Shown here one piece after another: positions 54,179-63,294 of a stretch of DNA of 64,000 bases; the first letter of the stretch is position 1, and each line of letters starts with the position of its first letter. The notes beneath the pieces were generated by a model. The model made no database searches, was not told where the DNA came from, and saw only the letters and a program-made list of their open reading frames with translations. Source of the stretch: Rhodospirillales bacterium (GTDB taxonomy: Bacteria; Pseudomonadota; Alphaproteobacteria; Rhodospirillales; Magnetospirillaceae). The position numbers and the translations under genes are program-made. The DNA is taken from the NCBI GenBank assembly GCA_019455065.1, contig JACFNC010000003.1, positions 62,001 through 126,000 on the forward strand, in the 5' to 3' direction.

Positions 54179-55528
54179 TCACGCTCGATAAGCCAGGCGC
54201 AATGCCCCCCAATGGCGTCCGCGAACCCAGATCGGCGCGGATACGTCTTTCAGCACTTCGGCGCCGTCACCGTGGCGCCGCTTGAAGGTGGAAATGACGA
54301 ATGGCTGGGTATTGTGAGCGGCTGTCACGCTGACAGGATCCTCACAAATCCGTCCCCGCTCCGGGGCCGCGGTCTGATGGGGGGTCAAATAGCCCTGCCG
54401 GTCGATCAGCGCGCAGTCGACGATCCGCCCGTCGGACGTGAGGACCGTATCGGCAATCGGGGGCAACGCGGTGTCGACGAAGGCGAGATAGCTTGCCAGG
54501 AACCGTGGCGGATCGGTTTCGCGAATCGACTGGTAATCGGTCGGAAAGAGCGTGTCCTCGGCCAGCGTTCCATGCTCCAGTGCGAGTTCGAAGGCCGCGG
54601 TGAGTTCCCCGGCTGCCCGGATGGCGGCATCGATGAAGGGGGAATCGACGATCTCCATTCCGTGGACGACGACCGCCTCGATCATCTCCTCGCTCATCTC
54701 GAGCGCATTGGACGTACGGGTGGTGGCGTCCGACAGGAAACCGCTTTCCCTTTCCAGTCCGTCCGCCAGTTCCTCCACTTCCGTGGTAACCGCCCGGCAT
54801 TCTCCGAGGTTATGGGCGGAGAAGTCGGCGATCTCATGGGCGTGGCTGTCGATGAGAGAGACGATGGTGGCGAAGTCGTCGAAGGCCTCGGAAATGTCAC
54901 CTGTGTTGTCCCGGACCTTGCCGGCCATGGCGAGGCTGGCGGAGCTTTCCGAAACGAGGTTTTCGATGCTTTCGGTGAGTTCCCGGACGGTTTCGGCAAT
55001 CTGGGTGGTGGCGTCGCTGGTCTGCTGCGCCAGCGCCTTCACCTCGCCCGCGACCACTCCGAAACCGCGGCCAGCCTCGCCTGCCCGCGCCGCCTCTATG
55101 GTCGCGTTGAGGGCCAGCATCCTTGTCTGTCGAGCGATCGCCTCGATCTTGTCGGCGACATTGGTGACACGGCCGAGGCTGCCCACGACGTCCCGCAGCT
55201 TCTCCTCCATCTGGGTTACCGATGTGACCAAACCGCGAATGTCATCGAGGGCCTGAATGCTGCGGGTCGAACTCTCCACCTGGGTGGTGGCCATCTCCGC
55301 CACCTGGCGGGCCAGCTGCGCCGCCTCGCTGATCTTCTCGTTGGATTCGGTCATCGCGCGGGCGGAAGCCCGCAACCGTCGGAAGCGTCCCAATTGCTCC
55401 CCGATCCTGCTCGCCAGTTCGTCGAGATCGAGGGAGACCCCGGAGAGATTGGACCACAGGTCGCCGACCATGCCGCTCAGTTCCCGGCCTAGGTCGTCCG
55501 TCTGCCGCGAAAGATCCGCCTGATGCAT
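54179..55528 (-). CDS. soluble methyl-accepting chemotaxis-type receptor
   Basis: 449 residues without membrane segment. A helical N-terminal part is followed by the receptor signalling domain with the hairpin tip [20 protein letters not shown] and [13 protein letters not shown]-terminal sensor part (about 310-449) contains [10 protein letters not shown] and H-W-G-A-L-R-L-A-Y, as in PAS/Cache-like ends. No che genes are nearby. The ATG at 55528 follows GGGAGG. Confidence 0.9.
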   Translation of the reverse strand: MHQADLSRQTDDLGRELSGMVGDLWSNLSGVSLDLDELASRIGEQLGRFRRLRASARAMTESNEKISEAAQLARQVAEMATTQVESSTRSIQALDDIRGLVTSVTQMEEKLRDVVGSLGRVTNVADKIEAIARQTRMLALNATIEAARAGEAGRGFGVVAGEVKALAQQTSDATTQIAETVRELTESIENLVSESSASLAMAGKVRDNTGDISEAFDDFATIVSLIDSHAHEIADFSAHNLGECRAVTTEVEELADGLERESGFLSDATTRTSNALEMSEEMIEAVVVHGMEIVDSPFIDAAIRAAGELTAAFELALEHGTLAEDTLFPTDYQSIRETDPPRFLASYLAFVDTALPPIADTVLTSDGRIVDCALIDRQGYLTPHQTAAPERGRICEDPVSVTAAHNTQPFVISTFKRRHGDGAEVLKDVSAPIWVRGRHWGALRLAYRA

Positions 55529-55724
55529 GGGTTCCTCCCATGAGGGTCGCTCCATCATCAGAATGCCCTAAATTAAATAGTGATCAACCACCTCATCGAG
55601 TAGTGGAAGGGCGGGGCGGCCGCGCAACTCGCAGGGCGCTCTTCGCACCGGGCTGGACATCGCCGACGCGCCGGACTAGATTTCGGCGGAGTGTCCGACT
55701 GCGTTGATTGGTTATTGGGTTTTC

Positions 55725-56132
55725 ATGCAGCGCCAGGAACCGACTTTCGCGACAGGAGGCGCCAGGCTGCTCAGACTGGGGCTGGGCTGGCTGTGCGTCG
55801 GGGTGGGATTTGCCGGTATCGTCCTGCCGGTGTTGCCCACGACACCGTTCCTCATCGTCGCGGCATGGGCGTTTTCGTCTAGTTCCCGACGCTTTCACGA
55901 CTGGCTCTATTTTCATCCGCGGTTCGGACCGTCGATCCAGGCGTGGCGAGATCATCGCGTCATTCCGAGACGGGCGAAGGTCTTCGCCGTTTCGACCATG
56001 CTTGGAAGTCTCGGCTACGTAAGCGTGTTCGTGGCTGAAACTTGGCATCTGCCTGTCGGGGCCGGGGCCGGCATGGCGGTCGTGGCTGCCTACGTGGTGA
56101 GCCGTCCGGGCCGCGTGCCGAACGAGGGCTGA
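55725..56132 (+). CDS. DUF454 / YbaN family inner membrane protein
   Basis: 135 residues, with L-G-W-L-C-V-G-V-G-F-A-G-I-V-L-P-V-L-P-T-T-P-F typical of YbaN, F-H-P-R-F-G-P and I-P-R-R-A-K, and two to three membrane segments. Function unknown. ATG 55725 is the likely start; an in-frame TTG lies seven codons upstream. Confidence 0.88.
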   Translation: MQRQEPTFATGGARLLRLGLGWLCVGVGFAGIVLPVLPTTPFLIVAAWAFSSSSRRFHDWLYFHPRFGPSIQAWRDHRVIPRRAKVFAVSTMLGSLGYVSVFVAETWHLPVGAGAGMAVVAAYVVSRPGRVPNEG

Positions 56133-56194
56133 AGTTCGCGTCGCAGCTGGCCGAGATTTTTCGGTGGCGCCGCTCCAATCAATCTCAAAGAATT

Positions 56195-56398
56195 CTAGAT
56201 TCTTCGGAAATAGCGATTATCAAGTAAGGCAGTAATCGCTATGGTAATGGATTCGTGTCGTTCGCCTTCCTTGTCGAGATGAGCGTGTGCCGGTTCGGAA
56301 GGAAGCGAAAAAATTCTTGTAACGGTCCATACAGCTGTCTGATGATTTCCCACTTTCATAAAGCGATCGCCTATATTGACAGTGGGTTTTGCAAACAC
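56195..56398 (-). CDS. small protein of unknown function in an AT-richer island
   Basis: 67 residues from GTG 56398, which has GGGGAG eight bases upstream. The sequence V-N-I-G-D-R-F-M-K-V-G and I-T-I-A-I-T-A-L-L-D-N-R-Y-F-R-R resembles short proteins seen in other Rhodospirillales, recalled without a named family. It is the only candidate gene in 56133-56582, where base composition is lower in GC than around it. Confidence 0.55.
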   Translation of the reverse strand: MFAKPTVNIGDRFMKVGNHQTAVWTVTRIFSLPSEPAHAHLDKEGERHESITIAITALLDNRYFRRI

Positions 56399-56582
56399 AA
56401 TATTAACTCCCCTCAATAAAACACGTTGGCGTCGCATTCGTATTCTTCTTGTATAGCGAAAACCCCGTTCCGTTCAAACAGGGAAATTGAGTGGACACGC
56501 GCCGCAAATCGCATAGGCTTTCACTGGGTGGGGTGGTTGCCGCGTTGGTGACGATTGTGTGGGGCGATCAGGGGGCTGAGCG

Positions 56583-57209
56583 ATGAAAATCTTGCTCGCC
56601 GATGACCACGTGCTGTTCCGAGAGGGGGCGCGACTGGTCCTCGAGGAATACACAGAGGGCGAAATTCGCGTTGTCGAAGTGGGGACGTTCGCGGAAGCCC
56701 TCGCCTGCATTCGCCAGGACCCGGATTTCCAGTTGATGCTGATCGATCTGACGATGCCTGGGATGGATGGGTTGACCGGCCTGCAACTGTTGCGGCGCGT
56801 TCGCCCCGCGGTGCCCATTGTGGTTCTAACGGCTTCCGAAGATCCGCGTCACGTCAGGCGTGCCCTCGAGTTCGGTGCCCGCGGTTACGTCAGCAAGGCC
56901 AGCGGCACAAGTGTCATGATGGAGGCGATTGCCGCCACGCTTGCCGGCGACACATTCGTCGGCCCAGGCCTTTCCCCGGCGACGCAGGGAGAGGCTGTGG
57001 ACGAGGACGGGGGCGGCCCGGCGCAACTGACCCCTCGTCAACTGGATGTTCTGGCGATGCTGCGCAAGGGCAAATCCAACAAGGAAATCGCGCGCGACCT
57101 CCGGCTGGCGGAGATCACCGTCAGGCTGCACGTCACCGCCATCTTCAGGGCGCTCGGGGTCCACAACCGCACCCAGGCCGCTCTGGCGGCCGAACAGATG
57201 GGCCTTTGA
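56583..57209 (+). CDS. LuxR/NarL-type response regulator
   Basis: 208 residues. The receiver domain has the acidic pair A-D-D, phosphoacceptor D55 in L-I-D-L-T-M-P-G and Lys in V-S-K-A. The C-terminal LuxR helix-turn-helix is L-T-P-R-Q-L-D-V-L-A-M-L-R-K-G-K-S-N-K-E. No kinase is adjacent; the orphan kinase at 9643 is a possible partner. Its stop codon directly abuts the convergent DUF2383 gene. Confidence 0.95.
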   Translation: MKILLADDHVLFREGARLVLEEYTEGEIRVVEVGTFAEALACIRQDPDFQLMLIDLTMPGMDGLTGLQLLRRVRPAVPIVVLTASEDPRHVRRALEFGARGYVSKASGTSVMMEAIAATLAGDTFVGPGLSPATQGEAVDEDGGGPAQLTPRQLDVLAMLRKGKSNKEIARDLRLAEITVRLHVTAIFRALGVHNRTQAALAAEQMGL

Positions 57210-57650
57210 TCAGGCCCGCGCGCGCAGGGCGGCAAGGCGTCCGACGGTCGCCACGACCTCGTACTGCAAGTGACGGATCAATTCGGCGGGCGCTTCGGGA
57301 GGGGGGAGGTCCAACGCCGAGGCCATTCGCTGGGCCAAATGTTCTTCGGCCGCCTCGCAAGAAGCCAGGAGTTCTTGACCCGCGTTGAAAGCCAGGGCGG
57401 CCCTGAACCGTGCCCAAAGGTCGCGGGCCGTCGACTTGTCGGGGTCGGGGGCATGGGGAATGTCGCCAAGCCGGCGGTCGTGGTTTCGTATTTCCTCGGC
57501 CATCTCGCGGCGGCGTTCCTCCAGGCCGCGAAACATCGCGATCAACTCGGAATCGCCGGCAAGCTCGGCGGCGCGGGCATAGGCTTCGGCGGACGCCTCG
57601 GCGAGATCCACAAGTTCGTTCAGGGCGACCTCGACCTCGTCTCTCAGCAT
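57210..57650 (-). CDS. DUF2383-type ferritin-like four-helix protein
   Basis: 146 residues, all helical, with a pattern of Glu and His at helix positions (E-V-A-L-N-E-L-V-D, F-R-G-L-E-E-R-R-R, C-E-A-A-E-E-H-L-A, R-H-L-Q-Y-E-V). This is typical of the PA2169/DUF2383 ferritin-like group. A metal site is possible but not proven by the sequence. It overlaps the end of the lipid kinase gene by seven bases. Confidence 0.8.
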   Translation of the reverse strand: MLRDEVEVALNELVDLAEASAEAYARAAELAGDSELIAMFRGLEERRREMAEEIRNHDRRLGDIPHAPDPDKSTARDLWARFRAALAFNAGQELLASCEAAEEHLAQRMASALDLPPPEAPAELIRHLQYEVVATVGRLAALRARA

Positions 57651-58552
57651 GACGCGCCTGCCTGCCGACGGCCATAGGCTGCCGGGACGAAGACCGCCAA
57701 GGCACGCGGCACGACGCGAAAATGTCCCGGGGTCTTGGTCGTCACCTCGCCATCGGTGTTGATGGGCAAACGCGGACGGGTGATCACCTCGATTTCCGTT
57801 CCCTGGGCGACATGCACGCCCTGCGAGTGCTTGTGGCGACCGCGGCGCAGGGCCGGGAGCAATGCCACGTAATCCAGCAGGCGCCGAGGTTTGATGGCAT
57901 ATAGATGCAATGTGCCGTCGTCGATCCTAGCCTCTTCGGCAACCGTCATTCCGCCGCCGTAGTAGCGGCCGTTTCCTACCGCGACCTGGGTCGCCCACAT
58001 TCGCAAAATTCGTTTGTCGCATTGGATTCGGGCGCGGAAGGGGGGAGTATTGCGCAGGACGCGGGCGGCGCTGATGAGGTAGCTGAGCGGACCCCAGCGG
58101 CGTTTCACATCCGCGGTCAATTCCTCCGCGACGCTGACGCTCAATCCGATGCTTGCGACGTTGAGGAAATGTTTGCCGTTGACCCAGCCAAGATCGATTT
58201 CATGCCTACGACCGGCGGCGATGACCTCACTGGCCTCCTCCAAATTTGCCGGAATGCACAGGGTCCGCGCCAAATCGTTCGCGGTGCCGAGGGGCAGGAC
58301 GCCGAGCGGCAGGCCATGGCGGACGAGCTGATCCACCGCCGCGTTGACGGTCCCGTCGCCTCCCGCCACGATGACTATGTCAATGTCTTGGGCACGCGCT
58401 TCGATGACCGCTGGAATGCTGCTCGGATCCTCGACCGGCTCGACGTCGACGAGAACGCCGTGTTCGGCGAGGAGGGCCAAGGGGCGAGACAGGTCGCTCT
58501 CACCTTGTCGGCTGCGGCGATTGATGACGAGGAGCGCACGGCGGTGGGCCAA
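57644..58552 (-). CDS. diacylglycerol kinase-family lipid kinase (YegS-like)
   Basis: 302 residues. The catalytic domain has the nucleotide loop V-A-G-G-D-G-T-V-N-A, then L-G-T-A-N-D-L-A-R-T and G-V-L-P-L. The C-terminal domain has N-G-R-Y-Y-G-G-G-M and D-G-T-L-H-L-Y, ending with D-G-E-V. Phosphorylates a lipid such as diacylglycerol or phosphatidylglycerol. The start is a TTG with GGGAGG eight bases upstream. Confidence 0.92.
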   Translation of the reverse strand: MAHRRALLVINRRSRQGESDLSRPLALLAEHGVLVDVEPVEDPSSIPAVIEARAQDIDIVIVAGGDGTVNAAVDQLVRHGLPLGVLPLGTANDLARTLCIPANLEEASEVIAAGRRHEIDLGWVNGKHFLNVASIGLSVSVAEELTADVKRRWGPLSYLISAARVLRNTPPFRARIQCDKRILRMWATQVAVGNGRYYGGGMTVAEEARIDDGTLHLYAIKPRRLLDYVALLPALRRGRHKHSQGVHVAQGTEIEVITRPRLPINTDGEVTTKTPGHFRVVPRALAVFVPAAYGRRQAGASC

Positions 58553-58748
58553 GCGGGCAACCTCCCTGCGGCTGACCTACTGCGGAGAACGCACGTCGTC
58601 TGCCGTGGTTCCCGGACCGGGCTAGCGCAAGAGGCGAAACCCGCACCCCTTCCCCGCCGGCCGACCGGCGGGCTTGGCGCACTTCGCCGTTACGGCGGTA
58701 TGCCGCGTCTGCTAAGAAGGTTTCCCGTTCAGACCACGGTGCGACCTG

Positions 58749-59282
58749 ATGGACCAGCCGCCCAGTGCGTGCCCGCCCGCCGATGCGGCAATCGTGCTGG
58801 GCGCCGCGGTTGCGGCCGATGGCAGCCCCACCGCCGCGTTGACGCGCCGCGCGCGGCACGGTGCCGCGGTCACGCTGGCGGGAAAGGCCCGTTTTCTGCT
58901 GCTGAGCGGCGGCGGCCTCCGGGATCGGCCGAGCGAGGCCTCGGTGATGCGGCGACTCGCCCTGTCCGAGGGGGTGGAAGAGAACAAGATTCTGCTCGAA
59001 GAGCAATCCCGTAACACCCTGGAGAACGTGACGAACAGCCTCGAAATTCTGGCCGCTCAAGGCTGGCGTCGTGTGCTGGTGGTAAGCGATCTGTACCATC
59101 TTCCCCGGGCCCTCTACACCTTTCGCCGATTCGGCGTGTCGGCGCTCGGCGAATGGCCTCGGGAAGGTGGGCCGGTGGCTCACGGGTTGCGGCCGTGGCT
59201 CAGGGAGGCGGCGGCAGTCCCGCTTCATCTGGCCCGGACCGAATGGGCGATCATTCGTCGGACGCGGCGACAAGGCCGGTGA
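58749..59282 (+). CDS. YdcF/DUF218 family protein
   Basis: 177 residues with A-I-V-L-G-A-A-V near the start, L-L-S-G-G-G-L, S-R-N-T-L-E-N-V-T-N-S and V-S-D-L-Y-H-L-P-R-A, the conserved marks of the ElyC/SanA/YdcF group linked to envelope biogenesis. No membrane anchor, as in YdcF itself. The last 32 bases overlap the convergent glucokinase gene. Confidence 0.9.
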   Translation: MDQPPSACPPADAAIVLGAAVAADGSPTAALTRRARHGAAVTLAGKARFLLLSGGGLRDRPSEASVMRRLALSEGVEENKILLEEQSRNTLENVTNSLEILAAQGWRRVLVVSDLYHLPRALYTFRRFGVSALGEWPREGGPVAHGLRPWLREAAAVPLHLARTEWAIIRRTRRQGR

Positions 59283-60216
59283 GACCCAGGAACGCCGGGT
59301 AGGGATGCGTCACCACATAGACCGGGATCGGAGCGAGATAGGGTTTGAACCGGCCTTTGTCTTCGAACCGCCGGCGGAAGGGCGACGCCGAAAAGGCCTC
59401 GATCATGTCCGGGACGATGCCTCCGGCCACGTAGACCCCCCCGCGCGCCCCGAGGGTGAGAGCCAAGTTGCCGGCGAACGTACCCAGCATGGAAAAAAAC
59501 CGGTCAAGGGCTTCAACGCTGACCGGACAAGTCCGGTCCAGCGCGCGACGAGAAACCTCGTCGGGGGCGGGCGCAGTTGTCGGCGTCCGCCCGCGAATGC
59601 CGGCGAGCGCCATATAGAGGTTTGACAGCCCGGGCCCCGATAGAACCCGTTCAGCCGACACATGCCCGAACGAGGCCCGCAGGCGGCGGATGACTTCTTC
59701 TTCTTGCGGATCGCAAGCCGGCATCGTCGCATGGCCGCCCTCCGTCGCCAGAGCGCTCCATCCTCCTGCGGACGGCACCAGGCCGGATACGCCGAGGCCC
59801 GTGCCCGGCCCGAGAACGGCGATGGGCGCGCCGGCCACGGCATGGCCGCCCCCCACCGCCACGCGCTCGTCTTCGCCCAGCAAAGGAACACCCAAGGCCA
59901 CGGCCATGAAATCGTTGACCACATCGAGATGCCGCAGGCCCAGGGCCCGACGTACCTGCTCGACCGAGAAGGTCCATGGGTGGTTTGTCATGTCGACCAC
60001 GTCACCGGTGACCGGTGAAGCCACGGCGAAGGCTCCCCGGGACGGTCGAGTGGCCGGCCTCACCTTGTCCAGATAGGCGGTGGCCGCTTCCAGCGGGCCG
60101 GCAAAGTCGGCGCATCGCAGCACCGCCTCGTGCCGTACGCGCTGCCCCGGATCGGTCAGGGCGAAACGCGCATGGGTGCCGCCGATGTCGGCAATGAGGC
60201 CATCGGCTTCTTTCAT
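59251..60216 (-). CDS. glk: glucokinase
   Basis: ATP-dependent phosphorylation of glucose. The N-terminal phosphate loop is L-I-A-D-I-G-G-T-H-A-R-F-A-L. Further marks are N-H-P-W-T-F, the catalytic Asp in V-N-D-F-M-A, G-P-G-T-G-L-G-V-S-G-L, E-G-G-H-A-T-M-P and the C-terminal G-G-V-Y-V-A-G-G-I. 321 residues. It overlaps otsA by four bases, forming a unit that supplies glucose-6-phosphate for trehalose synthesis. Confidence 0.95.
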   Translation of the reverse strand: MKEADGLIADIGGTHARFALTDPGQRVRHEAVLRCADFAGPLEAATAYLDKVRPATRPSRGAFAVASPVTGDVVDMTNHPWTFSVEQVRRALGLRHLDVVNDFMAVALGVPLLGEDERVAVGGGHAVAGAPIAVLGPGTGLGVSGLVPSAGGWSALATEGGHATMPACDPQEEEVIRRLRASFGHVSAERVLSGPGLSNLYMALAGIRGRTPTTAPAPDEVSRRALDRTCPVSVEALDRFFSMLGTFAGNLALTLGARGGVYVAGGIVPDMIEAFSASPFRRRFEDKGRFKPYLAPIPVYVVTHPYPAFLGLTGLVAASDE

Positions 60217-61607
60217 GCTGCCTCAGTCGAGAAAGGCGCCTCGCGCAGGGCGTGCAGAAAATTTTCCCGCCAGACGTCGATCGAACTGGCCCTGATCTTG
60301 GCCATCATGTCCTCCCAACGCTCCTTGCGCTCGGCGACCGGCATCTCGATGGCGCGTGCCATCGTCTCGGCCATGCCGTCGATGTCATAGGGATTGACCA
60401 GCAGGGCGGCGTCGAGTTCGCGGGCCGCGCCGGCGAAGCGCGACAGGACGAGCGCGCCGGGCTCGGCGGGGTCCTGGGTGGCGACGTACTCCTTGGCCAC
60501 CAGGTTCATTCCATCGCGCAACGGGGTGACGACGCCGACCTTGCTGTAGCGATAGAAACCAGCCAGGGTGGCTCGCTGAAAGCTGCTGTTCAGGTAGTGG
60601 ATGGGAATCCAGTCGAATTCCGCGAACGTTCCGTTGATGTGCCCGGCCTCGGTTTCAAGCTCGCGCCGGATCTGCAAGTATTCGGGCACGTCGGAGCGGG
60701 ACGGCGGGGCAATCTGCATGAAACAGATGCGTCGCCGATAGCCGGGATAGCGATCGAGCAACCGCCCGAAGGCGTGCATGCGCTCGCGCAGACCCTTGCT
60801 GTAATCAAGCCGATCGACGCCGATCATCAAACATTTGCCGCCGAAGTTTTCGCGCAGCCTCCGATAGGTTTGCAGGCGCACGGAGGCCCGGGCGGCGCGC
60901 TGCAAGGGTTCGACATCCACCCCGATGGGGAAGACCTCGGCCCGCAAGGTGCGGCCGAAGGCGTGGACAAGGCCGTTGGAAAGCACCTCGCCGCCGGCCT
61001 CCACGGTTATGTAGTCGTGGAACGCCCTGAGATCGTTGCGCGTCTGAAAGCCGACCACGTCATAGGCGCAAAGCGAGCGGACGATGCGTTCGTGGCTGGG
61101 CAAGACCAGCAGGATTTCCATTGCCGGAAACGGGGTATGCAGGAAGAAACCGATGCGTTGACGGACCCCCCTTCGGCGAAGTTCCTCGCCCAGCGGTATC
61201 AGATGGTAGTCGTGCACCCAGATATCGTCCTCATCCCTCAATAGTGGGAGCAACTTCTCGGCAAACAGCGTGTTGACCCGCAGGTAGCCGGCGTAGTTCT
61301 GGCGATTGAAGTCGGTGAGGTCTATGCGATAATGAAAGATTGGCCACAGGGTACGGTTGGCGAAACCGTTATAGTACTCGGCGTGGTCGCGGCGGCTCAG
61401 GTTGACCGTGGCGTAGGTCACCTGACCTTGTTCTATCAGGGCAAGTGAATCCGCCGTTTGCGGGGCGATGCGACCGCTCCAGCCGAACCACACGCCTCCC
61501 GCCTGCTGAAGGGCTTCCTCTAGGGCGACGGCCAGGCCGCCGGCGCGGACCTTGGAGTCATCGGGCACGGCCACCCGGTTGGAGACGACCACCAAGCGTT
61601 TCACCAT
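60213..61607 (-). CDS. otsA: trehalose-6-phosphate synthase
   Basis: GT20 glycosyltransferase joining UDP-glucose (or ADP-glucose) and glucose-6-phosphate. Motifs are V-V-S-N-R-V-A near the start, R-A-G-G-L-A-V-A-L, W-V-H-D-Y-H-L, V-D-R-L-D-Y-S-K-G-L and R-D-G-M-N-L-V-A-K-E. 464 residues. AAAGGAGGA directly before ATG 61607 decides the start. No otsB phosphatase gene is in the window. Upstream partner of glk and downstream of glgA. Confidence 0.95.
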   Translation of the reverse strand: MVKRLVVVSNRVAVPDDSKVRAGGLAVALEEALQQAGGVWFGWSGRIAPQTADSLALIEQGQVTYATVNLSRRDHAEYYNGFANRTLWPIFHYRIDLTDFNRQNYAGYLRVNTLFAEKLLPLLRDEDDIWVHDYHLIPLGEELRRRGVRQRIGFFLHTPFPAMEILLVLPSHERIVRSLCAYDVVGFQTRNDLRAFHDYITVEAGGEVLSNGLVHAFGRTLRAEVFPIGVDVEPLQRAARASVRLQTYRRLRENFGGKCLMIGVDRLDYSKGLRERMHAFGRLLDRYPGYRRRICFMQIAPPSRSDVPEYLQIRRELETEAGHINGTFAEFDWIPIHYLNSSFQRATLAGFYRYSKVGVVTPLRDGMNLVAKEYVATQDPAEPGALVLSRFAGAARELDAALLVNPYDIDGMAETMARAIEMPVAERKERWEDMMAKIRASSIDVWRENFLHALREAPFSTEAA

Positions 61608-61668
61608 TCCTCCTTTCCCCGTGCCCCTTTCGTTCCTCAATTGGGCGCGGGCCCTTGCTTTTCCACTC

Positions 61669-63114
61669 CTACCTGTCGGCGAGAGCCGAATAGAGATTCA
61701 GATATTTGCGGGCCGAAGCGTCCCAGCCGAAATCCTGCGCCGCGCCCGCGGCCAGGATCCGCCGCCACGTGGCCCGTTTGCGGAACAACGCAAGCGCCCG
61801 TTCCACCGCCCACTGGAAGGCGCTGGCGGTCGGAGGGCCAAAGGAAAAGCCCGTCGCCGCTCCGGCCTGCAAGCTGTCATAGGACACATCGACCACCGAG
61901 TCGGCAAGCCCTCCGGTGCCGTGTACGATCGGCACGGTGCCATAGCGGAACGCGTAGAACTGGGTTAATCCGCAGGGTTCCGCGCGGGACGGCATCAACA
62001 GCATGTCACCCCCGGCCTGCAGCCGGTGAGCCATTCTCTCCGAATATCCGATAACCGCCGCCACCTGGCTGGGATGCTTCGCGGCCACCGCTCGGAACCC
62101 CTCTTCCAGGGCATGATCGCCGCTTCCCAGCACGGCCAGTTGGGCCCCTTGGGAGAGCAGGAACGGCAGGATGGCGAGCACGAGGTCCATGCCCTTGTGC
62201 TCGTTCAGGCGGCTGACCACCACGAAGAGGGGGCTTTCCGCGCTCGTCGACAGCCCAAGTTCCGCCTGAATAGCGGCCTTGTTGGCTGCCTTGGATGCGG
62301 CGTCGCCCGGGCGATAAGGGTGGGCGAGGTGGGGATCCTTCTCCGGATTCCACACTTCATAGTCCACACCGTTCAGGATACCCGTCAGGTCCGAGGCGCG
62401 CTTCGACAGCAGGCCGTCGAGGCCGCAGCCATGTGGGGATGTCTGGATTTCGCGCGCGTAGGTGGGGCTTACGGTGGTCAGTTTATCGCAATAGCTGATC
62501 GCCGCCTTGAGAAAGGAGATGCGTCCCCAGTACTCCAGGCCGTCGATCCCGTACATACTCCACGGCAGGCCGAGGGCGACCATCGTTTCGGCAGGAAACA
62601 GCCCCTGGTAGGCGATGTTGTGGATGGTCAAGACGGTACCCGGCCGGGGGCCGCCCCAGGCACTGAGATAGGCGGGGGCGAGGCCGGCCTGCCAGTCGTT
62701 GACGTGAAGCACGTCCGGGCGCCAGGGCAGGGGCGATGAAGGCTGGCTAAGGCGCGCCGCGACCCACCCGAGGAGGCCGAACCGTAGAGCGTTATCCGGC
62801 CAGTCACGTCCCTCGGCGTCGAGGTACGGATTGCCAATCCGGGAATAGAGAGGGGGGCAGTCGATCAACCACGTCTTGACATCCCCGAGTCGCCCTTCAA
62901 GCAGACGGGCTTGGCCGGCGCCGTACGGATCGCCGACGCTGGCGACTGCGCGATATCGGCCAAGCGCCTCCAGCGCCTCCGGATAAGCCGGCAGCAGGAG
63001 GCGGCAATCAGCCCCCAAACGAGCCAGTGCCTGAGGGAGCGCGCCGGCGACATCGGCCAGCCCGCCCGTCTTGACCAGGGGAAATGCTTCGGAGGCGACA
63101 AAAAGCAGGCGCAT
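61669..63114 (-). CDS. glgA: glycogen synthase (ADP-glucose)
   Basis: GT5 glycosyltransferase that extends glycogen. N-terminal ADP-glucose site A-F-P-L-V-K-T-G-G-L-A-D-V, later D-V-L-H-V-N-D-W-Q-A-G and T-I-H-N-I-A-Y-Q-G. The C-terminal half has P-S-R-A-E-P-C-G-L-T-Q and G-T-G-G-L-A-D-S-V. 481 residues. The ATG at 63114 has GGAAGGG upstream. It is divergent from glgC with a 180-base shared region. Confidence 0.97.
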   Translation of the reverse strand: MRLLFVASEAFPLVKTGGLADVAGALPQALARLGADCRLLLPAYPEALEALGRYRAVASVGDPYGAGQARLLEGRLGDVKTWLIDCPPLYSRIGNPYLDAEGRDWPDNALRFGLLGWVAARLSQPSSPLPWRPDVLHVNDWQAGLAPAYLSAWGGPRPGTVLTIHNIAYQGLFPAETMVALGLPWSMYGIDGLEYWGRISFLKAAISYCDKLTTVSPTYAREIQTSPHGCGLDGLLSKRASDLTGILNGVDYEVWNPEKDPHLAHPYRPGDAASKAANKAAIQAELGLSTSAESPLFVVVSRLNEHKGMDLVLAILPFLLSQGAQLAVLGSGDHALEEGFRAVAAKHPSQVAAVIGYSERMAHRLQAGGDMLLMPSRAEPCGLTQFYAFRYGTVPIVHGTGGLADSVVDVSYDSLQAGAATGFSFGPPTASAFQWAVERALALFRKRATWRRILAAGAAQDFGWDASARKYLNLYSALADR

Positions 63115-63294
63115 CGGCCCTTCCACGCTGAAGGATGGGCCAGCCTATCCGATGGGGGCTGAGAGAAAAAGCCCTTCGGCCGGATTGGCACAGAGTGACA
63201 AAATCGTTTCCGGTCGGAGGTTTGCTTGTCGTTTCCGGGGGGGTGTGGCAGGGTTCGGCAGGAACGCCGGAGCGCTTGGGAGGCGGTGGACGCG

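Noticed and set aside
58640..58700. Terminator for the lipid kinase or YdcF gene from the CCCGCCGG/CCGGCGGG inverted repeat
   Set aside because: It lies upstream of both divergent genes and has no T run, so no role can be assigned.
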